Below, piece by piece: positions 8,776 to 16,467 of a DNA stretch of 43,721 nucleotides (its first letter is position 1; each line of letters opens with the position of its first letter). The stretch covers positions 1 to 43,721 of the forward strand of contig JAMNYG010000206.1 in the NCBI GenBank assembly GCA_023622945.1, written 5' to 3'. The stretch comes from Bacillota bacterium (lineage in GTDB: Bacteria; Bacillota; Clostridia; Acetivibrionales; JAMNYG01). Under the pieces are notes generated by a model. The model was not told the origin of the DNA, searched no databases, and saw only the letters and a list, made by a program, of their open reading frames with translations. The position numbers and the translations under genes were made by a program.

Positions 8776-10233
8776 CTATGCACTCATTGCCTTCTTACCA
8801 TCAGGATTTACCGGTGACTTTACCGGTTTACCGTCAGGTCCTTCATAAACGCGTCCCCAACCTGTCAGCACTGAGAACAGAAGTACGAAGAACAGCACTA
8901 CGCAGTAAATCATCCCTGAAGCTACCTGTACAATTGAAAGAGGTTCGACAAAGTCATATCCCTGTGACAGCAAAGCCCCTATGAAAGCAAAGCAGCTGAG
9001 GAACGGGACAACTACGGGTAAGGAATTGGCAAAGCCGTCGAGAAGATTTGCCCTTCTGTATGGATGAAGCCCAACTCTTTTGCCCAGTTCGTTTTGAACC
9101 TTGCCGAATGTAGCCATGGAGGCACTGGTTACTCCTCCGAAGATTAGCGTTGTAATACAAATTCCCAGCATCATTGCAATCTCTGCACCTACGACGGTGT
9201 TACCCAGTTTGCTCTCGAGTATTTTATTGGTGATCCTCTCAAGAGCACCTGCAGCGTTCAGCACACCCATTATACCGTAAACGGATATTACAAGGGTAAC
9301 GGTAGCCATCATGCCGCTGACTCCGTCGGTAAGGAAGCCCTTGGGAGCTCCGTCTTGAACCGAGAGGACATTTTCAAATGTGATCAGGTTAAATGCAAGT
9401 CCTGTAATTGTTCCAAGCACAATGCCTACTGTAGTGGCTTTGTAAATGTCCCTTGTCTTAACTGCAACGGCCAGCATAATAGCCACAGGAATCAGCATGA
9501 CAAGGCTTGATGGATTCATATTGGCAGCCAGTATGTCTTCTGCGCCTGAACCTACGCTGCCGCCTCCACCAACCAGCCAGAAGATGAAGAACGATATTAT
9601 TCCGCCAACCAATGAATACTTTAAGCGACTTGACACACATCCTCCTACTTCGGCAAAGCCTTCTCTCCTGGTGTATTCCTGGGTAGCTGCTGAAATAATT
9701 GTTGTATCTGAAATCGGAGCAAGGTTGTCACCGAATACCGCAGCACAAACAATAGCTCCTGCAAGCATTGCGGGATTGCTTCCCATCAGCACCCCTGCAG
9801 GATAGAAAATAGGGAAACATGTAAACATGCTGCCAATGGAAGAACCTGTAGCCGATGAAATGATGCATACCGCAAGGAATGTAAATGCCGTAAAAAGTCC
9901 GCCGCTGACGTTCAGGGAATCAGCCAGCCACACAAATCCGGCCGATACATTGCATGCTTTGATCAAAGAAGAAAACATGCCGATGATGAACAACAGTACT
10001 CCGATCGGAACAGATTCTTTTGCACCTTCATAAACCGCGTCCCAGAAGCGGGCATAATGCCCTTTTTGGGTGAACAGCGCACCGACCAGCAACCCTACGA
10101 ATGCGCCCATGGCAAGTGCATACATCTCAAAAGCTTTAAATACAATGAAGTACAACACACAGAAGATCAGAAAAACCACAATCGGAATAAATGACATTAC
10201 CCAGCTGCCGCGGAATTCCAGTTTTTTTTGCAT
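8776..10233 (-). CDS. NhaC-family Na+/H+ antiporter-type transporter
   Basis: This 485-residue protein has about 11-12 hydrophobic segments and the NhaC-family pattern. Gly-rich SSATGSSIGSMFTCFPIFYPAG (~residues 126-147) and the conserved FGDNLAPISDTTIISAATQ block (~residues 168-186) are present. NhaC-family proteins exchange Na+ for H+, and some carry an organic anion or amino acid (for example malate/lactate in MleN). Here it is the last gene after a regulator, RidA and an aminotransferase, which suggests uptake of the amino acid those enzymes handle; that is inference. GAGG lies four bases before the ATG. A strong terminator follows. Confidence 0.85.
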   Translation of the reverse strand: MQKKLEFRGSWVMSFIPIVVFLIFCVLYFIVFKAFEMYALAMGAFVGLLVGALFTQKGHYARFWDAVYEGAKESVPIGVLLFIIGMFSSLIKACNVSAGFVWLADSLNVSGGLFTAFTFLAVCIISSATGSSIGSMFTCFPIFYPAGVLMGSNPAMLAGAIVCAAVFGDNLAPISDTTIISAATQEYTRREGFAEVGGCVSSRLKYSLVGGIISFFIFWLVGGGGSVGSGAEDILAANMNPSSLVMLIPVAIMLAVAVKTRDIYKATTVGIVLGTITGLAFNLITFENVLSVQDGAPKGFLTDGVSGMMATVTLVISVYGIMGVLNAAGALERITNKILESKLGNTVVGAEIAMMLGICITTLIFGGVTSASMATFGKVQNELGKRVGLHPYRRANLLDGFANSLPVVVPFLSCFAFIGALLSQGYDFVEPLSIVQVASGMIYCVVLFFVLLFSVLTGWGRVYEGPDGKPVKSPVNPDGKKAMSA

Positions 10234-10261
10234 GGAACCTCTTCCCCCTTGAAATTATATT

Positions 10262-10288
10262 TTAAACGTTAAGCTCCTTAACGTTTAA
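10262..10288. repeat. Perfect inverted repeat between aminotransferase and antiporter genes
   Basis: A 12-bp perfect inverted repeat TTAAACGTTAAG / CTTAACGTTTAA with a 3-nt centre lies in the 88-bp gap. It is too A/T-rich for a strong terminator. It could be an operator or an mRNA processing hairpin setting the ratio of enzyme to transporter. Confidence 0.6.
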
Positions 10289-10321
10289 TTACACACGTCT
10301 TCTCAGACAACTTTCCCATCC

Positions 10322-11545
10322 TCATGCGATGCCTTTTTCCTTCGCCAACCTGGTCAGTGCATCCTTTATGCGGTTATACGCATTAAGAGCCCGGTTTTCA
10401 TCTCTGAAACATCCATGAACTATGCGGATATATCCTTCACCGCACTTTCCATAGGGAGTTCCTTCGTTTACCAGTACTTTCGCTTCCCTCAGAATATATT
10501 CGGCAACTTCAGCGCTGGTTCCCAGCCTTGATATGTTGAGCCAGGAAAGAAAACCGCTTTCCGGCATCCTGACCTTCACTCCGGGGATGCTGCTGAATAC
10601 TTCATAGGCAAGCCTTCTGCGCCGCTCAAAAATTTCGTAGTTTTCCTTCAGTATGGATTCATCCTCCAGCGCAGTGATTGCACCCAGCTGAGCCGCCGTG
10701 TTGGTTGCTCCCAATATATTGACCGCGCCGCCGTACAACACATCCATAATATGATCGTCTGCAACTATATAGCCTACCCTGAAGCCGGACAGTCCTATGC
10801 CTTTTGAGATGGAGAAAACAGTAACGGTACGCTCCCACATGCCCGGAAGCGTAGCAGGAGATACAAATTCAATGCCGTCAAAAATGTGATCCTCAAATGC
10901 CTGGTCGCAAACCAATATCAAATCATTTTCCACGATAAACTTGCAAAGTTTCTCAAGGTTTTCCCTGCGGAACACTGTTGTGGTGGGATTGTTGGGATGT
11001 GAAATGAGAACCATTTTGGTTTTGCCTGTAAGACGTTTTTCAAATTCCTCAACCTCTGGTTGCCAGTTATTCTCTTCCTTAAGCGGTACGGGAACTGCAA
11101 CTCCGCCGCACAGCTTTGCATTCAGGAAGTTGGACGGATAGCTGGGATCAGGGACAAGAACCTCATCTCCTTCGCATATAAAGGGCATCATTGCATATAT
11201 GAGCCCTGAATCCGAACCGGGTGTGATTAATATGTTCCGGCTTGGGTCTGCCTTGATTTTGTTCTTTTCCCACAGTTTCTTTGCTACTGTACGGCGCAGG
11301 TCGGTATTGCCTATAGGCATGGTGTAATGAGAAGAAAAACCGTCTTCAAATGCCTTTATCATTGTTTCCTTAACTGAAGGCGGAATTGACGGATCCGGAA
11401 AGAACGGATCTGCCCAGGCCATGATATCATAACCCTGTGCCATGAGGTTACCGGCACCTTCACCCACATCAGCTTTTGTAACTTTCGAAAAAAGACCTCC
11501 CTCCAGATCGCGGAAACGATTGTTCATTTTATCCTTGATATTCAT
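10322..11545 (-). CDS. PLP-dependent class I/II aminotransferase
   Basis: This is a 407-residue fold-type I aminotransferase. It has the PLP-contact Asn in SHPNNPTTT (N186), the Asp in LVCDQAFED (D214), the Schiff-base Lys in FSISKGIGLSG (K248) and the phosphate-binding Arg in FRVGY (R256). The N-terminal ~45 residues resemble AspC/alanine-type aminotransferases of Firmicutes. The substrate cannot be read from sequence. It is encoded with RidA, which removes reactive enamine/imine intermediates released by PLP enzymes, and with a DauR-type regulator, so an amino-acid degradation role is likely. A purine-rich GAGGGAGGGGGG tract with eight-base spacing precedes the ATG. Confidence 0.9.
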   Translation of the reverse strand: MNIKDKMNNRFRDLEGGLFSKVTKADVGEGAGNLMAQGYDIMAWADPFFPDPSIPPSVKETMIKAFEDGFSSHYTMPIGNTDLRRTVAKKLWEKNKIKADPSRNILITPGSDSGLIYAMMPFICEGDEVLVPDPSYPSNFLNAKLCGGVAVPVPLKEENNWQPEVEEFEKRLTGKTKMVLISHPNNPTTTVFRRENLEKLCKFIVENDLILVCDQAFEDHIFDGIEFVSPATLPGMWERTVTVFSISKGIGLSGFRVGYIVADDHIMDVLYGGAVNILGATNTAAQLGAITALEDESILKENYEIFERRRRLAYEVFSSIPGVKVRMPESGFLSWLNISRLGTSAEVAEYILREAKVLVNEGTPYGKCGEGYIRIVHGCFRDENRALNAYNRIKDALTRLAKEKGIA

Positions 11546-11627
11546 CAGATAGACCCCCCTCCCTCGATAATCTTAAATTTGTTTTATTGTCTTCTCTGAT
11601 GAATCATTGATGTCTTTTTCCGGTGCT

Positions 11628-12005
11628 TCAGTCTGTCAGTTCAATAATGGCTTCAACTTCAACCATAACTCCCTTTGGAAGCTCTTTGACGGCCAGGCAG
11701 CTTCGTGCCGGCTTCTCGGTGAAATAGGTTTCGTATATCTTGTTGAAACTTGCGAAATATTTCATGTCGGAAAGGAAACAGGTGGTTTTCACCGTCTTTG
11801 ACAGGCTGGTGCCTGCTTCATCGGCGATAGCCTTTAAGTTCTCCATTACCTGGACAACCTGTGCTTCAAATTCTTCAGGAATTTCACCGGTCCTTGGGTT
11901 TACCGGAATCTGACCGGAGGTGAAAAGATAGTTTCCTGAGCAAATCCCCTGTGAATATGGTCCTATTGCCGCCGGAGCTTTATCTGTGTTTATTTTTTTT
12001 ATCAT
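11628..12005 (-). CDS. ridA: RidA family enamine/imine deaminase
   Basis: This 125-residue YjgF/YER057c/UK114 protein hydrolyses reactive enamines and imines such as 2-aminoacrylate. It matches the RidA archetype: APAAIGPYSQG at the N-terminus, FTSGQIPVNPRTGE, the catalytic Arg in PARSCLAVKELP (R101) and the closing VEVEAI strand. Its ATG overlaps the regulator's stop by four bases (ATGA). Together with the downstream aminotransferase this is a logical protective pairing. Confidence 0.93.
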   Translation of the reverse strand: MIKKINTDKAPAAIGPYSQGICSGNYLFTSGQIPVNPRTGEIPEEFEAQVVQVMENLKAIADEAGTSLSKTVKTTCFLSDMKYFASFNKIYETYFTEKPARSCLAVKELPKGVMVEVEAIIELTD

Positions 12006-12667
12006 GGTTGATTTCCCCTCTCATTTTTAAATTTTTTTATATAGCGATAAACCGTTTTTTCGGATACATTCAGCAGTTGAGCCACCGTCGAAACGGTTCC
12101 CTTTACCATAAAAACATCCAGAGCTTCAAGTTCTGATATTATTCTGCGTTTTTCTTCTGTTGTGATTTCCCTGTCACCTTTGTTGCCCACCACTTTTGCA
12201 AAAACTTTATTGATCAGTTCATCAGAACTCAGGGAGAAGGTCTCCAATGCACGGTTTTGGTTCAAATTGTCCGGGTTTACCAACAACGATTCCCTGATGA
12301 TTTCGGTAGCCCTTATCTGGTCGGTAATATCCACGTTGCTGCACAGAAGGCCGATCAGCTTGCCGTTGTCCTTTATAAAGAATGTGGATGAGCGAAGGAT
12401 TAGATTCTCGTGACTGGAACGTCCAATATAATTTACGATGTAGTCAGTTTGTTCATACGTCTTGTTGTTCAGGAGCTGTATTGCATAGTCGGTAAGGGGG
12501 CCTCCCACCTTTCTTCCGGTGATATTCCCGGGAGTAATATAGATTATTGAGTGGTTGTAGTCTGAAATGTCGTGGATCAGGCATTCAGCGCGGGGTCCGT
12601 TCATTTCGGCAATGTAATTTGCTATCGGAATGTATGCCAGCAGTTTGCTTCGAACATCGCTCATCAT
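12002..12667 (-). CDS. YheO/DauR-type PAS + HTH transcriptional regulator
   Basis: This is a 221-residue protein of the YheO family. Residues ~1-120 form a PAS-like sensor domain (IANYIAEMNGPRAECLIHDIS, NGKLIGLLCSNVDIT). The C-terminal ~65 residues form a DauR-type helix-turn-helix (VSTVAQLLNVSEKTVYRYIKKFK at ~191-213). DauR represses D-arginine catabolism in Pseudomonas; other YheO proteins control amino-acid genes. It heads its own operon, with ridA overlapping. Two adjacent ATGs (12667, 12664) are possible; GAGGT fits the second better. The palindrome TGAGAAA-TT-TTTCTCA just upstream is a candidate autoregulatory site. Confidence 0.85.
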   Translation of the reverse strand: MMSDVRSKLLAYIPIANYIAEMNGPRAECLIHDISDYNHSIIYITPGNITGRKVGGPLTDYAIQLLNNKTYEQTDYIVNYIGRSSHENLILRSSTFFIKDNGKLIGLLCSNVDITDQIRATEIIRESLLVNPDNLNQNRALETFSLSSDELINKVFAKVVGNKGDREITTEEKRRIISELEALDVFMVKGTVSTVAQLLNVSEKTVYRYIKKFKNERGNQP

Positions 12668-12680
12668 TGCACCTCACAAT

Positions 12681-12696
12681 TGAGAAAAATTTCTCA
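12681..12696. promoter_or_regulatory. Candidate operator palindrome upstream of the DauR-type regulator
   Basis: TGAGAAA and TTTCTCA arms surround a 2-nt centre, placed just downstream of the predicted -10 box of the regulator operon, a classic repression position. A half copy, GTGAGAAAATTTT, recurs at 12779-12791 overlapping the -35 box of the divergent gene. Confidence 0.5.
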
Positions 12697-12703
12697 CACT
12701 TTT

Positions 12704-12732
12704 ATGATATACAAAGAGCTTAATTTTGTCAA
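12704..12732 (-). promoter_or_regulatory. Promoter of the regulator-ridA-aminotransferase-nhaC operon
   Basis: On the minus strand TTGACA (12732-12727), a 17-nt spacer and TATCAT (12709-12704) fit the sigma-A consensus. The leader contains the candidate operator palindrome. Confidence 0.65.
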
Positions 12733-12789
12733 CAGCTTAACAACCTAATGTAAAAGCATATTTTGTGAAAAATATGATGTGAGAAAATT

Positions 12790-12818
12790 TTGACATACTT
12801 ACATGAATTGTATTTTAT
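12790..12818 (+). promoter_or_regulatory. Promoter candidate of the divergent YtvI-like gene
   Basis: TTGACA (12790-12795), 17-nt spacer, TTTTAT (12813-12818). The -35 is preceded by a GTGAGAAAATT motif shared with the opposite promoter. Confidence 0.5.
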
Positions 12819-12942
12819 ATTTACAGCAGACAGGCTGGCATAACATAAACTTTATGCTAATTTTATACTTCTTTTATTGCCAATTAAATGAAGTAGTATT
12901 AAACTATAAATACAATCAAACTTGAAGGAGCAATTTATATTT

Positions 12943-14034
12943 ATGAACGATATTCTGGGTATAAATATAAAGCAGTTGCTAAGATTAGTATTGTTTGCCG
13001 TCGGAATACTGCTTGTCCTTTTTGTCTCAGTAAAACTGGCTTTATATCTTGCTCCGTTTATAATCGCCTTTGCCCTTTCGTCACTTATGGAACCCGTCAT
13101 CAGGGTGCTGATGAGAAAGGCGAGAATGAAAAGAAAGATTGCGGCGACAATAACGGTGATAATTTTTCTGTCGGTACTCGGATTACTGCTGACGCTTCTG
13201 ATAGCAAAGCTTGTAACCGAGCTCATCAGCATTACCAATCTGCTTCCCGTATATTATTCAAGGGCATATAACAATATCACCGCTGTTATTGACAGCGCCA
13301 TGGAAATTTACCTGGATCTTCCGGATGAAATGACCAAAAGCATTGAAGAAATGCTTGGAAATGTATCAAGAACACTTGTAGATTTGCTGTACAATTTTCT
13401 GAAAAAACTGCTCAATACCGCAATATCGCTTCCCCAGGTACTGGTATTTATAATTGTTACCATCCTTGCTACTTATTTTATGTCCAGCGACAGAGACAAG
13501 CTGTACAACTTTTTCAGCTCACAGCTGCCTAAATCCTGGATAAATAAATTCACCAGCATAAAGGATGACTTGTTTTCAGCTCTGTTCGGCTATATCAGGG
13601 CTCAGGGAATAATTATGAGCATAACATTCATAGAACTCTTTATTGGCTTTTCCATCATCGGGGTAAAGCATTCCCTTACCCTTTCGCTTATAATAAGCTT
13701 TATAGACGCCCTCCCCATATTGGGAACAGGAGGAATTCTTATCCCGTGGTCTGTTTATTCATTCCTTACCGGTAACGTAAAATACGGTTTTGCCTTGTTG
13801 ATAATGTATATTATTGTTCTGGCTGTAAGGCAGCTTATTGAACCAAAGGTCCTGGGAGAGCAGATAGGGCTTCATCCGCTGGCAACTCTCCTGGCCATGT
13901 ATGGAGGGCTGCAGGTTTTTGGTTTCCTGGGGATGATAATAGGTCCTGTTACCGTTCTTATACTTAAGAACATGATATCCGGCATTTTGAAAGGTAGACC
14001 AATAAGGGCTGTCATTGCGGAACTAAAAAAATAA
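12943..14034 (+). CDS. AI-2E/PerM family membrane protein, YtvI-like
   Basis: This 363-residue polytopic protein has paired N-terminal membrane segments (LVLFAVGILLVLFVSVKLALYLAPFIIAFALSSLMEPV-like), a soluble central region (~residues 80-160) and C-terminal helices. The family block DALPILGTGGILIPW and RQLIEPKVLGEQIGLHPLATLLAMYGGLQ are typical of the sporulation integral membrane protein YtvI. The transported substrate, if any, is unknown. The ATG at 12943 is preferred over the in-frame TTG at 12922, because GAAGGAG lies between them, though spacing (12 nt) is long. It is one of only two clear plus-strand genes here. Confidence 0.85.
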   Translation: MNDILGINIKQLLRLVLFAVGILLVLFVSVKLALYLAPFIIAFALSSLMEPVIRVLMRKARMKRKIAATITVIIFLSVLGLLLTLLIAKLVTELISITNLLPVYYSRAYNNITAVIDSAMEIYLDLPDEMTKSIEEMLGNVSRTLVDLLYNFLKKLLNTAISLPQVLVFIIVTILATYFMSSDRDKLYNFFSSQLPKSWINKFTSIKDDLFSALFGYIRAQGIIMSITFIELFIGFSIIGVKHSLTLSLIISFIDALPILGTGGILIPWSVYSFLTGNVKYGFALLIMYIIVLAVRQLIEPKVLGEQIGLHPLATLLAMYGGLQVFGFLGMIIGPVTVLILKNMISGILKGRPIRAVIAELKK

Positions 14035-14101
14035 GGTAAAAAAACGGAGACACGCATAAGGTATGTAAAACAGTGAATGAAGATACTTCTCTGTAAGCTG
14101 A

Positions 14102-14158
14102 ACGGGGACATTTCTCTCGCTGCGAAGATTTAATCCGCAGTTTGAGAAGTGTCCCCGT
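14102..14158. repeat. Long imperfect hairpin, REP/MITE-like (copy 1)
   Basis: Arms ACGGGGACATTTCTC (14102-14116) and GAGAAGTGTCCCCGT (14144-14158) pair over 15 bp with one mismatch. An inner CTGCG/CGCAG stem (14120-14124 with 14136-14140) lies inside. There is no T-tract. The GGGGACA...TGTCCCC ends resemble widespread small palindromic repeats in Firmicutes. A related hairpin lies at 16374-16428. Confidence 0.6.
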
Positions 14159-14210
14159 ATATTAGCCTTGAGAAGCATCCTCAAACTTTATAATACAGAG
14201 ATGTGTCCCA

Positions 14211-14573
14211 TTACCTTATACACTTATCCGGTTTTAATTCTTTATTCAGCTTTTTAATAGCCTTCTTCTCTATTCTTGATACATAAGATCTCGAAATTCC
14301 AAGCATCTTTGCTATTTCCCTCTGGGTCTTGCTTCCTCCGTTTGCCAACCCATATCTGAGTTCAAGGACTGTTTTTTCCCGTTTCTTAAGAACCTCCCTC
14401 ATTTTATTGTAAAGCTTCTTTACCTGCATCTTAAGTTCCACTTCTTCCACAACCGATTCCGAATCGTTTCCCAGCAAATCTATAAGGGCTATCTCATTGC
14501 CCTCTTTATCTACACCAATAGGGTCCTGCAGAAATACTTCATTTTGACTCTTTTTTGAAGATCTGATCTGCAT
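14211..14573 (-). CDS. sigK: RNA polymerase sigma-K factor, C-terminal half (SpoIIIC-like)
   Basis: This is the C-terminal half of the late mother-cell sigma factor. The text begins right at the junction (ILM-QIRSSKKSQNEV) and continues with LQDPIGVDKEGNEIALIDLL, the end of region 2 and region 3. Region 4 includes the helix-turn-helix TQREIAKMLGISRSYVSRIEKKAIKKL. There is no ribosome binding site at 14573; that Met is internal in the rejoined protein. The corresponding N-terminal half is at 20478-20053 on the same strand. Joined, they align end to end with B. subtilis SigK (IENEILMHLRALKKTKKDVSL region). The fragment cannot work as a sigma factor alone. Confidence 0.93.
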   Translation of the reverse strand: MQIRSSKKSQNEVFLQDPIGVDKEGNEIALIDLLGNDSESVVEEVELKMQVKKLYNKMREVLKKREKTVLELRYGLANGGSKTQREIAKMLGISRSYVSRIEKKAIKKLNKELKPDKCIR

Positions 14574-14597
14574 TAGGATTTCAATTTTAATGTCAAA
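14571..14597. other. Attachment site at the sigK C-terminal junction
   Basis: The minus strand reads TTTGACATTAAAATTGAAATCCTAATG. It shares TGA-AT-CTAATG (TGARATYCTAATG) with the other junction at 20125-20137. The inferred crossover dinucleotide is GA (plus TC, 14581-14582). The arm TAATGTCAAA at 14588-14597 is the right half of the inverted repeat formed in the circle joint. Confidence 0.7.
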
Positions 14598-14698
14598 CCC
14601 ATACCGATACGATTTTTTTAAGCTATAACCAACATGGTTTTTTTTGAGGCATAATCAGCAGCAATCAACTTGCAGATGTGATCAGATTACAGATGTAA

Positions 14699-16213
14699 TC
14701 AAAATCCATTTATTAACAATCTGTCTTTATATACCCGTATTTCCCGTACCAGGTATCTTGTCAGTTCTTTTTTATCTTCCAGGCTTATTTCATCAGGGGC
14801 TTTAAAGAGATAATATTCCCAGGCCTCCCTGGCCAAATCACCGGAGTTCTTGTCTAAGCTTTTACCATCCATTTTTGAGGTTATTTCTGAAAGTTTTTCG
14901 AGCAGTTTCCTTTCTTCCATCTTTAAAGCCTTCATTCTTTCCTTAACTTCCTCCATGCCGTCACCACCCAGCAAATCACCGCTTGTGGCGATAAGATCCA
15001 CAATGTTGCGCCTTTCCTTTCTTATCTCCCCAAGCCTTCTTTCAACCCTCTCAAGCTCCGCCGCTTCGAAGCTTTTAAATGTTTCATCCTCGTCAGGCTG
15101 TTCCGCTTCTACGTTTTCTTTCCTTAACAACTCAAAAACCCAGTTCCAGACTCTTTTCTCCAGATCCTCTGCCTTCACCCTGTTTCCGCAGCCTTTATGC
15201 TTAGAGCCATGTGCTGTTTTCAAATCAGTATACATAAAGGTTTCCTTTCCCCAGTTTTTAGCCTTTAATCCTGTCATGGTATTACCGCAGATGCCACATC
15301 TTAACAGTCCGCTCAGCATGTAATTGTGCCTGCTTGTACCGGACCACCTCCGCCTGGATTCCTCCAGGAGCTTCTGGGCATAGAAAAACACCTCCTTATC
15401 GATTATGGGAGGACACGGGACCAAAATCCAGTCTTCTCTTGGCCGTTCCCGAAGGGGTATTCGTTCTTCCGGTTTTCTGAACCTGTTTCCAAGCATTCCT
15501 TCGGTATTCCACCTGTTCTGATAAAACTCCCCGATGTATGCCCTGTTCTGCAGAATCTGCCGTACTACCTGCCTGTGCCAGACAGGTGCTCCCCTTTTTG
15601 TGGGAATCCCCTTTTGGGTAAGAAACCTTGCTATGCCGTTAATGCCCTGTATTCCGTTATCCCTTCCCGTAAACAGGTCAAATATAAGTTTTACTATTTT
15701 TTCTTCATAAGGATTTATTACCAGGCTGCAGGTATTCGGGTCGTAGTCGTACCCGTAAATCCTATAGTCCTTGACCACTTTCCCCTGGCGCGCCTTTTCT
15801 CTTCTCCCGCGGCTCATGCGCTCGTTTATCTTGGCCTTTTCGAATTCAGAAATTGAACCGCGCATCTGGTAGAACAGTCTGCCTTCCGGAGTGTTTTCAT
15901 ATTCTCCGTCTACAAATACAAGCTTTGCCTTTTTCTCTATCTCCTCGGTTATAATAAGCTGGTCCATAAGCCTGCGTGAAAGCCGGTCAGGGTTGAGACA
16001 CACCACTTTTGATATGAGTCCCTCGGCCACATCTCTCCTCAGCCTCGTCAGCGCAGGTCTGTCAAGAAACTCCCCGCTTACTCCGTCGTCAATATACTCC
16101 CTGATTTCTTCCGTGTTTCCGGCCACCCTGGCACATTCACGTAGCTGATCCTGGAGACTGTACCCTTTCCTGGCCTGTTCCTCCGTGCTCACCCTTGCAT
16201 ATATTGCTATCAT
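14699..16213 (-). CDS. spoIVCA: Large serine recombinase, SpoIVCA-type sigK excisase
   Basis: This 504-residue large serine recombinase has the resolvase domain at residues 1-145 (catalytic Ser9 in YARVSTEEQ, DRLSRRLMDQLI), a recombinase domain (~150-280, GIARFLTQKGIPTKRGAPVWHRQVVRQIL), a zinc-ribbon region (~310-355, MLSGLLRCGICGNTMTG) and a C-terminal coiled coil (~375-460). The text follows B. subtilis SpoIVCA closely from end to end, including EDKKELTRYLVREI near the C-terminus. The third zinc Cys expected after YT is replaced by Asp (MYTDLK), while the final GCG Cys is kept. It lies 117 bp inside the sigK C-terminal junction. AAGGAG is 13 bases before the ATG, rather far; the upstream small ORF overlaps the start by 77 bases. 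Confidence 0.95.
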   Translation of the reverse strand: MIAIYARVSTEEQARKGYSLQDQLRECARVAGNTEEIREYIDDGVSGEFLDRPALTRLRRDVAEGLISKVVCLNPDRLSRRLMDQLIITEEIEKKAKLVFVDGEYENTPEGRLFYQMRGSISEFEKAKINERMSRGRREKARQGKVVKDYRIYGYDYDPNTCSLVINPYEEKIVKLIFDLFTGRDNGIQGINGIARFLTQKGIPTKRGAPVWHRQVVRQILQNRAYIGEFYQNRWNTEGMLGNRFRKPEERIPLRERPREDWILVPCPPIIDKEVFFYAQKLLEESRRRWSGTSRHNYMLSGLLRCGICGNTMTGLKAKNWGKETFMYTDLKTAHGSKHKGCGNRVKAEDLEKRVWNWVFELLRKENVEAEQPDEDETFKSFEAAELERVERRLGEIRKERRNIVDLIATSGDLLGGDGMEEVKERMKALKMEERKLLEKLSEITSKMDGKSLDKNSGDLAREAWEYYLFKAPDEISLEDKKELTRYLVREIRVYKDRLLINGF

Positions 16214-16313
16214 TTATGCCCAGCTTCTCCTTTCTGTACTTATTGATCAGGTATTTCAGGCACTTTTTCAGGGCTTCTTTATGCAATTCTCCCGGATTGT
16301 ATATCACATCCAC
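16137..16313 (-). CDS. Small SD-led ORF overlapping the recombinase start; possible excision co-factor
   Basis: This is a 58-residue ORF starting at GTG 16313, with AAGGAGGG (16327-16320) at six-base spacing, a much better Shine-Dalgarno site than the recombinase has. The N-terminal ~35 residues are helix-prone and Lys-rich (NPGELHKEALKKCLKYLINK). The C-terminal third is read from the +1 frame of the recombinase start region and is probably not a separate domain. It follows a sigma-E-like promoter. By position it may be a recombination directionality factor, as CD1234 is in the C. difficile skin element, or only a translational coupling device. No homologue is recognised; function is inference. 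Confidence 0.55.
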   Translation of the reverse strand: MDVIYNPGELHKEALKKCLKYLINKYRKEKLGINDSNICKGEHGGTGQERVQSPGSAT

Positions 16314-16335
16314 CTGTCTCCCTCCTTCAAGAATA

Positions 16336-16366
16336 ATTCTATGAAGCAGGGAGAATGTCCGATGAC
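16336..16366 (-). promoter_or_regulatory. Sigma-E-like promoter upstream of the recombinase operon
   Basis: On the minus strand GTCATCGG (16366-16359), a 15-nt spacer and CATAGAAT (16343-16336) resemble the sigma-E consensus (GTCATATT - 13-15 nt - CATACANT): 5/8 for the -35 and a near-complete -10. The predicted start is ~20 nt before the small ORF's GTG. In B. subtilis spoIVCA is transcribed by sigma-E, which fits. Confidence 0.45.
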
Positions 16367-16373
16367 AAACGAA

Positions 16374-16428
16374 AAAGGACACTTCCCATACTGCCAGGTA
16401 ATCCTTGGAGCAGGGAAGTGTCCCTTTT
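16374..16428 (-). terminator. Hairpin after the GH42-Gfo/Idh pair (REP-like copy 2, likely terminator)
   Basis: Arms AAAAGGGACACTTCCC and GGGAAGTGTCCTTTTT (minus strand; one bulged base) are separated by ~25 nt and end in TTTTT. The position, 40 bp after the Gfo/Idh stop, suits a terminator. The arm sequence is related to the hairpin at 14102-14158. Confidence 0.6.
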
Positions 16429-16467
16429 CTTTACAGGGAAGTAACCCTTTTTTTATATCACATTATC

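Noticed and set aside
14645-14662. Small hairpin AACC-AACAT-GGTT with T8
   Set aside because: The stem is only four base pairs; not enough for a terminator.
14574-14698. Repeated CAGATGT-ATCA motifs next to the recombinase stop
   Set aside because: Two imperfect 12-bp copies only; could be recombinase arm sites, but the evidence is too thin.
14211-16213. Prophage or ordinary integrative element
   Set aside because: No phage structural or replication genes; position exactly inside sigK and the SpoIVCA similarity explain it better.
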